Source: Trachythela sp. YZ-2020 (taxonomy: Eukaryota; Cnidaria; Anthozoa; Malacalcyonacea; Clavulariidae). From it: 64,000 nucleotides of DNA. The notes below the pieces were generated by a model. The model was not told the DNA's origin and did not search any database. It saw only the letters and a list, made by a program, of their open reading frames with translations. A program made the position numbers and the translations under genes. The stretch lies in the NCBI GenBank assembly GCA_016169945.1, contig JADLSH010000249.1:3620001-3684000 (forward strand), given 5' to 3'. Below, piece by piece: positions 1-10,949 of this stretch (within the stretch, counting starts at the first letter, position 1; every line of letters begins with the position of its first letter).

Positions 1-2405
1 CCAGCACAGGGAGCACCATAACCCTATAAATACGATTTGAAGACTCGATAGTTAGCAATGGTCTAATTCTTGAGAGCAACCCAAGCATTTTGGAAACTTT
101 CTTTTCACGCATTGTATATGCTCGTTAAACGACAGAGTACTGTCAAGCATAACACCTATATATTGGAAAGTATCAGTACGCTTAATAGAATTTCCATCAA
201 TTTTCAGACTAACTTCATCACTATTTTGACGCATAAGTCGTTGACGAGTGCCAAAAAGCATAAATTCAGTTCTCTTCTTATTTAACACCAGCTTGTTTCT
301 GTGTAGTCATAGATTCAAGGTATGTATGTCCAGGTTCAAATTGAGCTCAATTTCTGCAGACAGTCGCGAAAAGAAATAAATCACAGTGTCATCAACGTAT
401 ACATCGACACTAGATTCTAGGTCGTTGATGTAAATATTAAAAAGCACTGAGCCAAGTATACTACCTTGTGGTACTCCACTAAGCACATTCATGTAAGATG
501 ACAATTTATTTCCAATACAAACAGCTTGTGTTCTGTTCGACAGATAGTTTTTAAACCACTCCAGTGTTCTATCCTTGATACCAAACCTACTAAGCTTCGA
601 GATGAGAGCTTCGTGTGGGACGATATCATTCGTCCTGCTTCAGTGTTTCTCCTAATGCTATCAGAGAGAAACATGACAGTCGTCTGAGTTGAATGATATT
701 TTCTGAATCCAGATTGAACTGGACTGAGAAGATTATGCTGCGTTAGTAGATATTGTTGTAGTTGCACATTAACTGCCGCTTCGGCCAACTTAGAGATCAC
801 GGGTAAAATAGAGATATGGCCTATGGTTATCCATATCTTCACGCCTCCCAGATTTATATACAGGAATAACTTTAGCCTGTTTCCTTTCATCGGGCACAGA
901 CCCAACACTCAAGGAGAGGTTCACAAGATGTGAAACAGAACTAGTAATAATAACAGCACCGTCTTTAAGCAGGCAAGATGGTATATGATCTAGTCCCGTT
1001 GCCTTGTTTATTTTCAGCTTCTTTAACCGAATATAAATAAAGGATTCTGAGACAGGCTGAAAAACAAATATGCCATCAGTGAAATCATCGTCAGAGTCCA
1101 AGAGGTTGTTATCCATTGGCTAGACAGTCTCCACTAAACGTGACGCGGCTCAGTTGTGAAAAAGCTGTTAAATTTTTCACCAATAGTAATTTTTTCACTT
1201 ACCAGGCCCTCGGTCGTCCTCAAACAGTCTGGAGCAGTTGAATTTCCTTTCTTGTTGGGGAAGACGTGCCTTATATGTCTTCCAAGAAGCAGTTGGATTG
1301 CCAAGGTTATTATCAATTTCTTTACGGTGTAAACGTCGTTTCTGGCTTTTACTGAATCTTATTTGAGACGTAATTACGTAACTGCCGATAAGCACTCCAA
1401 TCAACTTCTGCATTAGGTGGTAATCTCGTTTATTCATCAGATCCTTTCTTTCTCGTGTAAGCCAGGGACATCTTATTCCTCTTACTAACTTCTTGCGACG
1501 CGGAGCATGTTTATCACATACTCTCAAGAATACGTCTTGCCATTCTAGCCAAGCATAATTTACATCGTCAGCTTCAAAATTACTGTCCCAATTACAAGCT
1601 GCTAGATCGTCACGAAATGCCACTGAATTGTAACGAGAATAATCTGCATAATCTGCTAATTTTGTGGTAATTTGCACGAATTGATTTTCTTACCGCAACA
1701 ATCATCTCATGATCACTAAGGCCGAGGGAAGCAGTATTAACTGACACAATATTTTGTGGACAGTTTGTAGCGAACAGGTCTAATAAGGTTGAGCTCTCTC
1801 GTCTGATCCTTGTTGCTTGTTTAACTAGCTGTTTCAGATTATAGATTGTAAAAATTCCCTTTAGTTACCTTGATTCCTTTGAGACAGGTTTTGATAGGAG
1901 ATCACAATTAAGTCACCCGTTATGATTATCTCTTTATTCTCTAAACACATTGCATCCAAGACTTCAGCAAAAGGATCCATAAAATCTGCTTGCGAATGTG
2001 GGCGGGAAATTGTTCCAAACAGAAAACTCTAGGTTTTTGGTAACATAATCTCCAATAAATTGAGCGAATAAAATACATTCGCCAGGAGAAAAGCTCTCCA
2101 AGTCAGCTCTTTGGATGGGCAGACAATGAATCTTTGACATACATTGCAATACCACCTCCAACGCGATTTACACGGTCATTTCTGAAAATCTTAAAACCAG
2201 GAAGGAAAATCTCAGCGTCGAGGATATCATTATTCAGCCACGTCTCGGTAAAAGCAAGAATATGTAAATTTGAACATTGTGCTAACAGAATATTTAATTG
2301 ATCAAACTTGCCACGTAGACTTCGGATGTTTTGACGTATGAATTTCAGAACGCGCACTTTTATAGATTTAGATAAGCTCGATAGTGTTTTTATGTTGATT
2401 CCCAT
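1..2405 (-). pseudogene. Broken CR1/L2/Jockey-type LINE, continuing off the left edge
   Basis: Reading the minus strand from 2405 to 1 gives, in order, the parts of a LINE ORF2. The start of an apurinic endonuclease lies at 2405-2103 (FTETWLNND, then GGGIAMYV). A linker follows at 1677-1195. The beginning of the reverse transcriptase is at 1116-790 (KATGLDHIP, KVIPVYKSG). The palm is at 504-307 (SGVPQGSILG, then YVDDT, the catalytic box) and the thumb region at 288-52 (KTEF, YIGVMLD). The pieces lie in different frames with stops between them, so the copy is dead. No ORF1 is visible upstream, so it looks 5'-truncated near 2405; the 3' end is outside the window. The domain order and motifs are typical of the CR1/L2/Jockey group, but I cannot choose the clade from this fragment. 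Confidence 0.88.
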
Positions 2406-3483
2406 AGAATTTTCGTCTCCCTGTAAAGTTGATGTAACGCCAGGATTACAGAAAATACATGCCTTACTAGTGTTGGATTTGACTGATGCATAAATAGTTA
2501 CTTATATTCGATTCCCAAGTTTTTTTCATATTATATTGATTTAACTTTTCCATGATTTAGCAATCCTTTACTTTACTATATCAAAATCGACTATATATTA
2601 CAGTATTTCCTCTATTTACCTTTTTACCTAGAAGCAACATTTTAATCTTCAGTTTTACATAATATGCACAATAGGTGTCCAAGAGAGCACGCCAGAAATA
2701 AGAAATAATAATATAGAGGGGAGTGAAACGGCCGAGATATTATCTGGTGATGCTCCTTAACCGTTGCCAGGCACATTTGCAGTTGCTATGCACAAACCGG
2801 ATGTTGAGAGATCTTGCTGTCCTGGAAATGTTAGGGAAATGTAAGTAAACAATATAATCCCGTATTATTCTGTTTGTATTTAGAACGAATACGAGAGTTG
2901 GCAGTAAATGACGTTTTGTAAAGGATGAAAGGCTTACCGTTGAAATATTCAGAAACAAACATTTACATTTTACAAACTTGGAAAACATTGTTTTTAAATA
3001 TTTAAAACGTCCGACAAACCTTGTCTTGCCGCAAACTTTTCTGACGAACTGCTTCGGTCAAAGCGGCTGGCCGATGATAAATAGATGTATTCAAAGACGC
3101 TCGTAAGACGACAGCAACCTATGCTTTTTGTAATGAGGCTTTAAGTTTCATGACAGAATTTTTGCTGCCAAGCTACGTGTAGTTTTCGAGATGCTGGAAT
3201 GTCTCGATAGTCCAGAAACCGCAATTACCAATTAAATTTTTGTCACATAAAACCTGTGGATTAAGGGCGGACCAGTGGGCATTGATTTTTGATGCAGGGG
3301 CGGGTAGATTTTAATTGAACCCGATATTTTTTCTTTACCTGACGCTGTTCGATATTTTTTGTTGTTGAAGGCTCTCGCACGATATTTTTTGTTTGTGCAC
3401 ATATAAAGTATGTGTAATATATTTCAGTAGATCACAAATATCAAAAATATATTACAGTCTTGTCGATCTAGTAAACATCTAGT
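2406..3483. other. AT-rich stretch, nothing recognised
   Basis: No convincing coding potential, RNA gene or clean inverted repeat was seen. A few short GATATTTTTT runs near 3325-3385 look like decayed repeat sequence. Confidence 0.4.
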
Positions 3484-3863
3484 AGGGTGTATAAGAAAAA
3501 GGTAATCCAATTTTGACTGGTTGCTGTGCGTCAACGAACGAACGAACGAACAACTCTTTAGCTTCCCAATGATGCCTTTTATGTTTCATTACGGACAAAA
3601 TTGACCGAGTACTCGTCTGGGTAAATTTGTTGGTCGAAATTGCATTCTTCCACCGATGGGAATTAACCCGCGCAAATCGAAGCAAATTTAATTCCCAAAA
3701 GGCTCATTTTGAGCTCACATTTTGTCCGTAATGAAACATGAAAAAGCATAATTGGAAATCTAAAGAATTGTTCTTTCGTTCTGTGTAAAAATTAAATCAT
3801 TTAACCCAGAATTTGACGCACAGTAACCAGTCAAAGTTGGATTACCTTTTTTGATACACCCTG
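3484..3863. mobile_element. Palindromic MITE, TA-flanked (family A, copy 1)
   Basis: The left end (GGTGTATAAGAAAAAGG, then TAATCCA) is the inverted complement of the right end (TGGATTACCTTTTTTGATACACC). The arms continue inward over more than 100 bp: the GACGCACAG and TTTGTCCGTAATGAAACAT blocks appear in both orientations. A TA dinucleotide follows the right end and the left end is slightly degraded. The CAGGGTGT-type terminus with TA target sites is usual for Tc1/mariner/IS630-type MITEs. The same termini occur at 45785-46350 and, more distantly, at 30590-30741. It encodes nothing. Confidence 0.8.
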
Positions 3864-4078
3864 TATATCACGCAATCCGTAAAACAACAACAACTCGTGA
3901 TGATGACCCCAAACGCATCATAAGGTCATACATCACATCTCTGCGAACTAAATATATTGTCCACTATATAATAGACTGTTCACAGAATGTAACGTTTTTA
4001 GCAAGGTTTATAATGTGTTCCTTGTTCCTAATCAGCCAGTGTTCTGTACTATTAAATTTTATGTATCTAGTCCTATAG

Positions 4079-4460
4079 TCTGGCTGGTTCTTGCTGGATT
4101 CGGACAGGATATCGCCTCTCCGGTAGTTCTTCGTTCCTTTCTTGATTTGGTTGGTGTGCCCGTTCCTGTTCTTGCATGTCCACTGCGGTTTCCTCTTCAA
4201 CTTCATTCTCATTGGTCACTTCTGGAATATTGTCTGCTCCGAGATCTTTGGGGTCGTTTTTGTTCTCTGAAGCAAGTAACTGATCGATGTGTTTTTCTAG
4301 ATAACGTTTGGTGCCACTTCTGCTTGGTATGACAATTTAATGGATCGGTTAGAGCACGTACAATTCCTTGTATCCACTTTTCCTTCCCTCTGTAATTTCT
4401 GACACTCACGGCCCTGTGGTTGTTTGAAATATTAAAATTTACCGAGCAAATTACTTTCAA
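4079..4460 (-). pseudogene. Ty3/Gypsy pol C-terminal (integrase tail) fragment
   Basis: On the minus strand, from about 4460, a peptide with VRNYRGKEKWIQGIV is followed, after a one-base frame change near 4340, by KRYLEKHIDQLL and an acidic linker ending in ERRYPVRIQQEPARL and a stop at about 4079. The RNYR..EKW..G.V block and the R-R-Y-P-x-R-I...P-x-R-L ending are the usual C-terminus of Gypsy integrases of the K02A2.6-like kind. Only this tail remains. The palindromic MITE at 3484-3863 lies just downstream, so the element's 3' side may have been disrupted there. Catalytic integrase residues are absent. Confidence 0.72.
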
Positions 4461-4615
4461 ATTCTACGTTTTAACTGACGAAGGTCAATTAAAGGCATGG
4501 CCAGAAATGCGCGACAGCCAGCAGTTTGGCGTGCGGGCGCCGAATAACCAGCAGCATGACGTGCTGGCGCAGATTTACGTTTATTTATAATTATATAATA
4601 CAAAGTATTGGACTT

Positions 4616-6053
4616 CCTGTGAAAGTTGACCAATCACAATCCGTATGTGATTTGAATACGAATCAACTGACCAATGAGGAACTGATCCTGCATTGCAGGA
4701 AGTAAACAATATTCAAAAATCCGTTGTTGCAACTGACATTCTTCAAATGTGTTTACATTTGTGCTCAGAAAAACGTTTAATTGAAATATGGCTTCTCAAG
4801 AAAACTGTCAAAGTGTTGAAGATTTTCTATGGTTTAGAAAACGGTTTTGAACCAGAATTGAATAAATATGCAAAGCCGTTGCGAGATCAAGGTTTTACTT
4901 CAACAAATATAACAAACGTGGGGTTTTCTATATTTCAATCTATATTTCAAAGGAAAATGTCACTTTCATCTGGGTTTTTTTCCCGTTAACTCTTTTAGTA
5001 CAGTAAAAATATTGGAAGTGTATGACAAAAATGACAGGTGTCATTTTATAGTGCAATAAATGTCAGTGGCAAATTTTGGTTTATACTTTATAGACCAAAT
5101 AATTTATTGTAAAGGTATACGAAGAAAAGTTTTTTTTAAATTTCAAATTTGTTCTCTGTATGAAATTGTAACAAACTTTACTGTAATATAGTAATATTAT
5201 TAGAAACAATATAGATTATAGCATACAATTTTATAGTTTTATAGTTTTCGCACACAAATATGTATTTATGTACTTGCTTGATATTTATGATTTATTATCG
5301 TATATATCAGAATCGAATGTCAAAATAGCGCCACAAAAATAAATATCTGAATCATAAATATCAAGCAAGTACAAAAATACATATTTGTGTTCTAAAACTA
5401 TAACTATTGTACTATAATCTATATTGTTTATAATATTACTATATTACAGTAAAGTTTGTTACAATTTCATACAGAGAACGAATTTGAAAGTTAGAAAAAA
5501 CTTTTCTTCGTACCTTTACAATAAATTATTTGGTCTATAAACCAAACTTTGCCACTGACATTCATTGCACTATAAAATGACGCCTGTCATTTTTGCCATA
5601 CACTTCCATTATTTTTACTGTACTAAAAGAGTAAACGGGAAAAAATATATGTTGTAAACAGATAATAAACAGATGATAGTGACATTTTCCTCTGAAATAT
5701 AGATTAGAAAACCCCCACGTTTGATTGCTTAGTTTCTAACAATAAAATGAATATTTGTTATATTTGTTGAAGTAAAACCTTGATCTCGCAACGGCTTTGC
5801 ATATTTATTCAATTCTGGTTCTAAACCGTTTTCTAAACCATAGAAAATCTTCAACACTTTGACATTTTTCTTGAGAAGCCATTAAACGTTTTTCTGAGCA
5901 CAAATGTAAACACATTTGAAGAATATCAGTTGCAACAACGGATTCTTGATTTTTGAATATTGTTTACTTCCTGCAATGCAGGATCAGTTCCTCATTGGTC
6001 AGTTGATTCGTATTCAAATCACATACGGATTGTGATTGGTCAACTTTCACAGG
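4616..6053. mobile_element. Large fold-back element, arms about 690 bp
   Basis: 4616-5299 is repeated in inverted orientation at about 5357-6053, from CCTGTGAAAGTTGACC at the outer ends to GATATTTATGATT near the centre. The arms are highly similar, with small indels. Each arm contains a short coding-like stretch on its inward-reading strand: MASQEN/KCQSVEDFL, a frame change, then ENGFEPELNKYAKPL and RDQGFTSTN. This resembles the start of a SAM domain. The same frame change occurs in both arms. No target duplication was found. There is no transposase, so it is non-autonomous. Confidence 0.8.
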
Positions 6054-6822
6054 TGTGTGAATATCTCGAGGAACTTGAACAAATGAATTGGTCTGCGCGA
6101 GGTAATGTATCGAATCAATATTTGAGGAACACTTCAATTGGAACGACAGTAACACTTTACCTGCAAATTTCAAATTTGCATTGTCATTCCCCCCACGGAC
6201 GTAATGTTTACATTAAAAGGTCAGAGGCCAGGCTCAGGGGAAACCCCTTTGGTAGTAATAATGGCGGTAGATCGACGAAGCAAAGTAAAATAGCAAATTT
6301 TGTGGCAATATATTGTCGTCGGTTGTCTATCGAAATGCGTACAACATTGTCAATATTTAGGCTATTTTCAAATCGTTTTGAAACCGGTTTGCACTCACTA
6401 CAAGCCATTTATTTTACAACGAGATTGCAGACAGACATATAAACTTGGTATACAGATTTGTAGAGGTTGATCACAATGTGCAGACGAATCTCGAGGTAAG
6501 CGTGTTTGCATCGATATTTCGGCAAATCGGCAGTATAAATACGACTTATATAAAACGTCTTACGGCTTTGCTATAGCAATGTAAATGCAAAACTGGAACC
6601 ACATTGCGCTAGTTATTTGTGTTCGTAATGCAACTTTTTTAAGAGAACCGGATTTACTCTTTAATATAAGATTTATAGAGACTTCGTTACTTCAACAAAA
6701 CTTTAAAATATATGTGAATATGAATATGGTACGCAAAATTTACATTGTATTTATAGTCACGCATTTGATAACCCTTCAAAATCTAAGTCTCGAATTTAAC
6801 CGGATGCGCATGCGCGTGGGCC
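6054..6822. other. Non-coding stretch between two fold-back elements
   Basis: No recognisable gene, repeat or RNA was found. The open frames here have no domain signature. Confidence 0.4.
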
Positions 6823-6847
6823 ATACTGTCTCGGTTTGGTGGAAAAC

Positions 6848-6960
6848 GCGGACTGCGGACTGCGGACTGCGGACTGCGGACTGCGGACTGCGGACTGCGG
6901 ACTGCGGACTGCGGACTGCGGACTGCGGACTGCGGACTGCGGACTGCGGACTGCGGACTG
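6848..6960 (+). repeat. 7-bp tandem array (GCGGACT), about 16 copies
   Basis: A perfect run of the 7-mer GCGGACT sits just inside the left end of the fold-back element. Because 7 is not a multiple of 3, all three frames read a long repeat without stops, which creates spurious ORFs. The right arm carries the inverted array with more copies. Confidence 0.97.
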
Positions 6961-7324
6961 CCTCTTCATTTATAGAAAATATTTTGCCTTTGGGTTGTGG
7001 GAGAAATATTGTCGCACTACTGCGCATGCCCATCTCGAAGTTTATGCGGCTATTTATAGAAAATATTTTGTGGTTGGGTTGTGGGAGAAATATTGTCGCA
7101 CTACTGCGCATGCCCATCTCGAAGTTTATGAAAAATACGATATTGTTATTAAATAATTTATAATAAAAGCTTTAAATGTTCAACCTTTCATTAGCTCTCT
7201 TTTCAAATCGCCGGTACGCTAGTGTAGTTGTCTATACACTCGCTTTTTATACTCTATACCACATATCTTAACCTAACATATGCACGCAACTTATACTGAT
7301 TGACGATTGTGTTGTTGTTCTTTA

Positions 7325-8076
7325 CCCATTATATGCTTTTGTTGATCTGTAGTGAACAAATACGTTGAATTACCCTGCGATTAACATTTTGAAAAACATG
7401 ATGGCAAGAACGCAATCAACGTCATTTTTAAATGTTTATTGTTCAAAGTTTGTCTGATGTTTATTGTTCAAATGTTTGCTCGGGAATGCTCCTTTTTACG
7501 CGTTATGATAAAATTTGTAAAAACACATGTCAAATGAATTATAAGCACACCGATAAAGAAAGCACATCTTCTCTGAGATTGGGATGTTTAAATACACGAT
7601 GTTTTTCTTTAACAATCATGTTTTCTACATGGATATTGTGAAAAATATAACTAATTTCAATGAACATAGTATATCTTAACATGTACTATTATGCAGTGGC
7701 GGAAGAATATGCAGGTTGCTGGCGTAGCTGTTGCGCGAAGCCGTTGTTTGCTATGTAAGAATTATGTGTAATTATAGGACAATGGCAATGCTGTGGCGTT
7801 GGTTGAGGCTGTAACGGTTGTAGTGCAACTCTCTGCGGTGGTGCCGTGGTGGCTGAAACTGTACTGCTCAGTGCTCCCTGTACAGATGGTGGTATTGGTT
7901 GTAAAAATTGTGCTGGTAATTGTGATAAAACACCACACATTTAAAAATGACGTTGATTGCGTTCAAGAGTACATGTTAAGAAAGTAAAAACTCTTGCCAT
8001 CATGTTTTTCAAAATGTTAATCGCAGGGTAATTCAACGTATTTGTTCACTACAGATCAACAAAAGCATATAATGGG
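7325..8076. mobile_element. Inner palindromic element nested in the 7-mer fold-back
   Basis: CCCATTATATGCTTTTGTTG at 7325 returns inverted at 8076. Arms of about 108-138 bp carry GAACAAATACGTTGAATTAC and AACATGATGGCAAGA in both orientations. It sits exactly where the outer left arm stops matching the outer right arm (after TTCTTTACCC), so it inserted later. The centre holds a proline/glutamine-rich open frame on the minus strand (7689-7940) that I do not take as a gene. Confidence 0.75.
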
Positions 8077-8870
8077 CCAGTCCTTTCGGCAATGCCGACC
8101 TGCAAAGCGATATGTGTAGATTTAGGTCGGCAAAATTTTGCCGACCTACTTTCAAATACGTCTCGGCATCTTTCACATACGCATTTTCAACGATGATGTT
8201 TTAATTATCAGGTTTTGATCATTAGCTTGCGTATCAAAATACGCTTTGCGAGTATCAAATTTAATTAAATCACCATTGATTGACATGTTTACGCACAAGC
8301 AAATACATATTTTCGTGCAGGGTTTTCCCAGTGGGTTTTCCCCATTTTCAGCGCAACTGTTTTTGCGTATTTATAGTCTACAGGTTTAAAATAAGCATTG
8401 TTTTAGGGAAAAAATGCTTAATTGTAGTGTCTAGTGAGTATCTTGTTACTGCAGTGTTTGAGTAGCGTGCAAGATTTTCCAGACATTGGCAATTGACACT
8501 TGAAGTATTATGTAAAAGTACTGTAATCTTAACATGTAATGACTATAAAATATACAACAACAAGACCTTAGCTAGCATGACTCCCGTGAATAGGCAAATA
8601 TTTTAGCGCTCACGATCTTGTCATTGGCTGTCAATGGAATTTGCTTGCTCATGGTCATGCTATATGTACATGCACTGTTCGATTGGAGTTCATACATTTT
8701 GTTAGTTGTTTTGTTTGCTATTGGCATTGATTGCAATTAATTGCGGTTTATAAATACGCGTATTATTTGTTTGGATTATTATACGTTTGGATTATTGTCT
8801 ATTTGTTTTCGGAAAATATTTGCCGACCTAGATTGAGAATTATCGCTTTCGGGAGTTTCAAGGACTGAGG
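8077..8870. other. Remaining spacer of the outer fold-back
   Basis: This is internal sequence of the outer element with no coding signature. It contains a perfect 26-bp palindrome at 8128-8153 built on AGGTCGGCAAAA and its complement; GTCGGCAAA-type motifs recur near 8820. Confidence 0.5.
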
Positions 8871-9242
8871 GTAAAGAACAACAACACAATCGTCAATCAG
8901 TAAGTTGCGTCACTTGCGTGCATATGTTAGGTTAAGACATGTGGGTATAGAGTATAAAAAGCGAGTGTATAGACAACTACACTAGCGTACCGGCGATTTG
9001 AAGAGAGAGCTAATGAAAGGTTGAACATTTAAAGCTTTTATTATAAATTATTTAATAACAATATCGTATTTTTCATAAACTTCGAGATGGGCATGCGCAG
9101 TAGTGCGACAATATTTCTCCCACAACCCAACCACAAAATATTTTCTATAAATAGCCGCATAAACTTCGAGATGGGCATGCGCAGTAGTGCGACAATATTT
9201 CTCCCACAACCCAAAGGCAAAATATTTTCTATAAATGAAGAG

Positions 9243-9398
9243 GCAGTCCGCAGTCCGCAGTCCGCAGTCCGCAGTCCGCAGTCCGCAGTCCGCAGTCCGC
9301 AGTCCGCAGTCCGCAGTCCGCAGTCCGCAGTCCGCAGTCCGCAGTCCGCAGTCCGCAGTCCGCAGTCCGCAGTCCGCAGTCCGCAGTCCGCAGTCCGC
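9243..9398 (-). repeat. 7-bp tandem array (AGTCCGC), about 22 copies
   Basis: This is the inverted counterpart of the array at 6848-6960, inside the right end of the same fold-back. It has about 22 copies against about 16 on the left, so the two arrays have changed length independently since the element formed. Confidence 0.97.
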
Positions 9399-9571
9399 GT
9401 TTTCCACCAAACCATACTGTCTCCCATTTCTGGCCATGCATTGTTTTAAAAATTTGTGTTGTAACACTCCCTACACCCCCACTTGGTACGCCACTGTCTA
9501 AAAGTCTTTGGAAGTTAGGCTAGTGACTTATTAAATCTGTTTTCCAAGTATTACTGAAGAGCCAAATCATG

Positions 9572-10949
9572 GTGACTCACGTGACCAAGTCACAACATTT
9601 TATGGCTAAGACAAACTTTTTTCAACACTTCCAAATTGGCTATAGTCAAACCCCTTTTACAAAACAGAGGCATTAGGAAGGTGTTTAAGTTGAAATAATA
9701 ATTTCCTAAAAAAATTATTTCAAGCCTCTGATTTTGTGACTTGTTAGTGCGTGACTCACGTGACAGCCACAAACGATAAAACCCTACACAATGGTACTTT
9801 TAATTATTGTCCTGGTAATATATTAATTCTTGTTCATTCTAACTTTGTAAGACATGTGTATTAAGGTACTATTTATGACACTCAATGAAAATTTTAGTGA
9901 AATCAGTTTTATTTCAACAGTAAACAACACCAAAGTAATGTGACTCACGTGACATAAAAATGTGACTCACGTGACCAATGACAAATATCATTCTTAAACT
10001 CAGTTTAAACCATGTAAAATTAACAACTTCTTTTAAAAATTAATTAACAAAAATATGCATGCATGTTCAAACAAACCTAAGCCCATTAAATCTTATAGTT
10101 AAACGTTCTCGGCTTTGTTTGTACAAGCTAACGCTTTGGAACTCGTTGTCAGTGTCAACTTCACTGTTGAGCATCTTGAAGATGAAACAGGCATTGGTGT
10201 TTCTATTTTCATCAAAATATCATGCACAGGAACTGCATCTACATCATTTGTTGGCCTAAAACTATTGACATAGAATAGGAAATGACCAGAAGGGCCACTT
10301 GAGGCCGAACCTTTGAAGGTTTTGACGCTGCGCATGTCGCATTACGCATGTTCATTACCATTACTCTAGCCAGTCAATTGCATTTTCTGACCAATAAACA
10401 CGCTGAACTGGCTGGTCCGCCATTATTCTGGCCAGAAAACTGCATAAAAATAGGGTGTCACATTGCACTGCTGAGTGGCCTTTCTGGTCATTTCCTATTC
10501 TGTGCTATTGACATCTGCTGCTGTTTGATGCACAAATTCCATGGTAACCATGGATTCATTTCACAAAATATTAAACTGGAATTTGTCTGGAAATACTGTT
10601 AAATGAATTTTGTTGACTTGGTAACCTGGCAAACAGTAGCCCACAAGCCACTGCAAGATTATTCAATAGTTTGAGTCTTTGAGATGATAACTTCAGGCAA
10701 GTCAATGGCAAGTTTTCCAAGAAGATAGTTTGTGCAAAACTTACAATTATATATTGCGGTCGATTTTATGTGACTCACGTGACCAAACTTGAGGGTGATT
10801 TTCCGATGAAACTACTCAGCATATTTAATAATAATTTCTAGCATAGGTAACCCTTAGCCAGATGACCAATTTATAAAAGAATTGGGGAATTAGTTCAAAG
10901 GGACAAGAAATGAAAAAACTTTTTGTGAGAAATATGTGACTCACGTGAC
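9572..10949. promoter_or_regulatory. Cluster of six GTGACTCACGTGAC motifs
   Basis: The same 14-mer occurs at 9572-9585, 9751-9764, 9940-9953, 9962-9975, 10770-10783 and 10936-10949, always on the + strand, while the sequence between is not repeated. Start-to-start gaps include 179, 189 and 166 bp. The motif joins an AP-1-like TGACTCA with a CACGTG E-box (TCACGTGAC, close to the CLEAR/TFE-type site). A regulatory array is one reading; a decayed repeat family that keeps only a core motif is another. No gene was recognised next to it. Confidence 0.5.
10271..10504. mobile_element. Short MITE (family B, copy 1)
   Basis: Termini are TAGAATAGGAAATGACCAGA and its inverted form TCTGGTCATTTCCTATTCTG. 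The direct repeat CTATTGACA flanks it (10262-10270 and 10505-10513). A second copy lies at 20641-20841. The body has CCAGTCAATTGCATTTTCTG and GAACTGGCTGGTCCGCCAT. If the ends are taken as CA...TG, the perfect duplication is 7 bp. It is non-coding. Confidence 0.85.

Larger units (their letters stand above)
6833..9413. mobile_element. Fold-back transposon with 7-bp tandem arrays in its arms
   Basis: The element begins GGTTTGGTGGAAAACGC and ends with the reverse complement. It is flanked on both sides by the 10-bp direct repeat ATACTGTCTC (6823-6832 and 9414-9423), a clear target-site duplication. Each arm of about 500 bp holds, from the outside in, an array of the 7-mer GCGGACT, two near-identical units of about 70 bp (TATAGAAAATATTTTG, TGTCGCACTACTGCGCATGC) and a unique part ending TTCTTTACCC. 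The middle (7325-8076) is occupied by a second palindromic element. A 9-10 bp duplication with very long inverted repeats suits Mutator-like or Drosophila FB-like fold-back elements; the superfamily is inferred. No transposase is present. Confidence 0.88.

Noticed and set aside
4473..4500. A sixth hammerhead (CTGACGAAGG)
   Set aside because: No stem II, no GAAA and no matching cleavage site; a chance match to the 7-nt core.
6776..7163. Open frames reading repeated RTADCGL or RSPQSAV through the 7-mer array
   Set aside because: A 7-bp repeat without stop codons stays open in every frame; these are products of the array, not proteins. The same holds at 9041-9501.
7689..7940. Proline/glutamine-rich minus-strand frame in the inner palindrome
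   Set aside because: Low-complexity composition and no homology recognised; no splice or start support.
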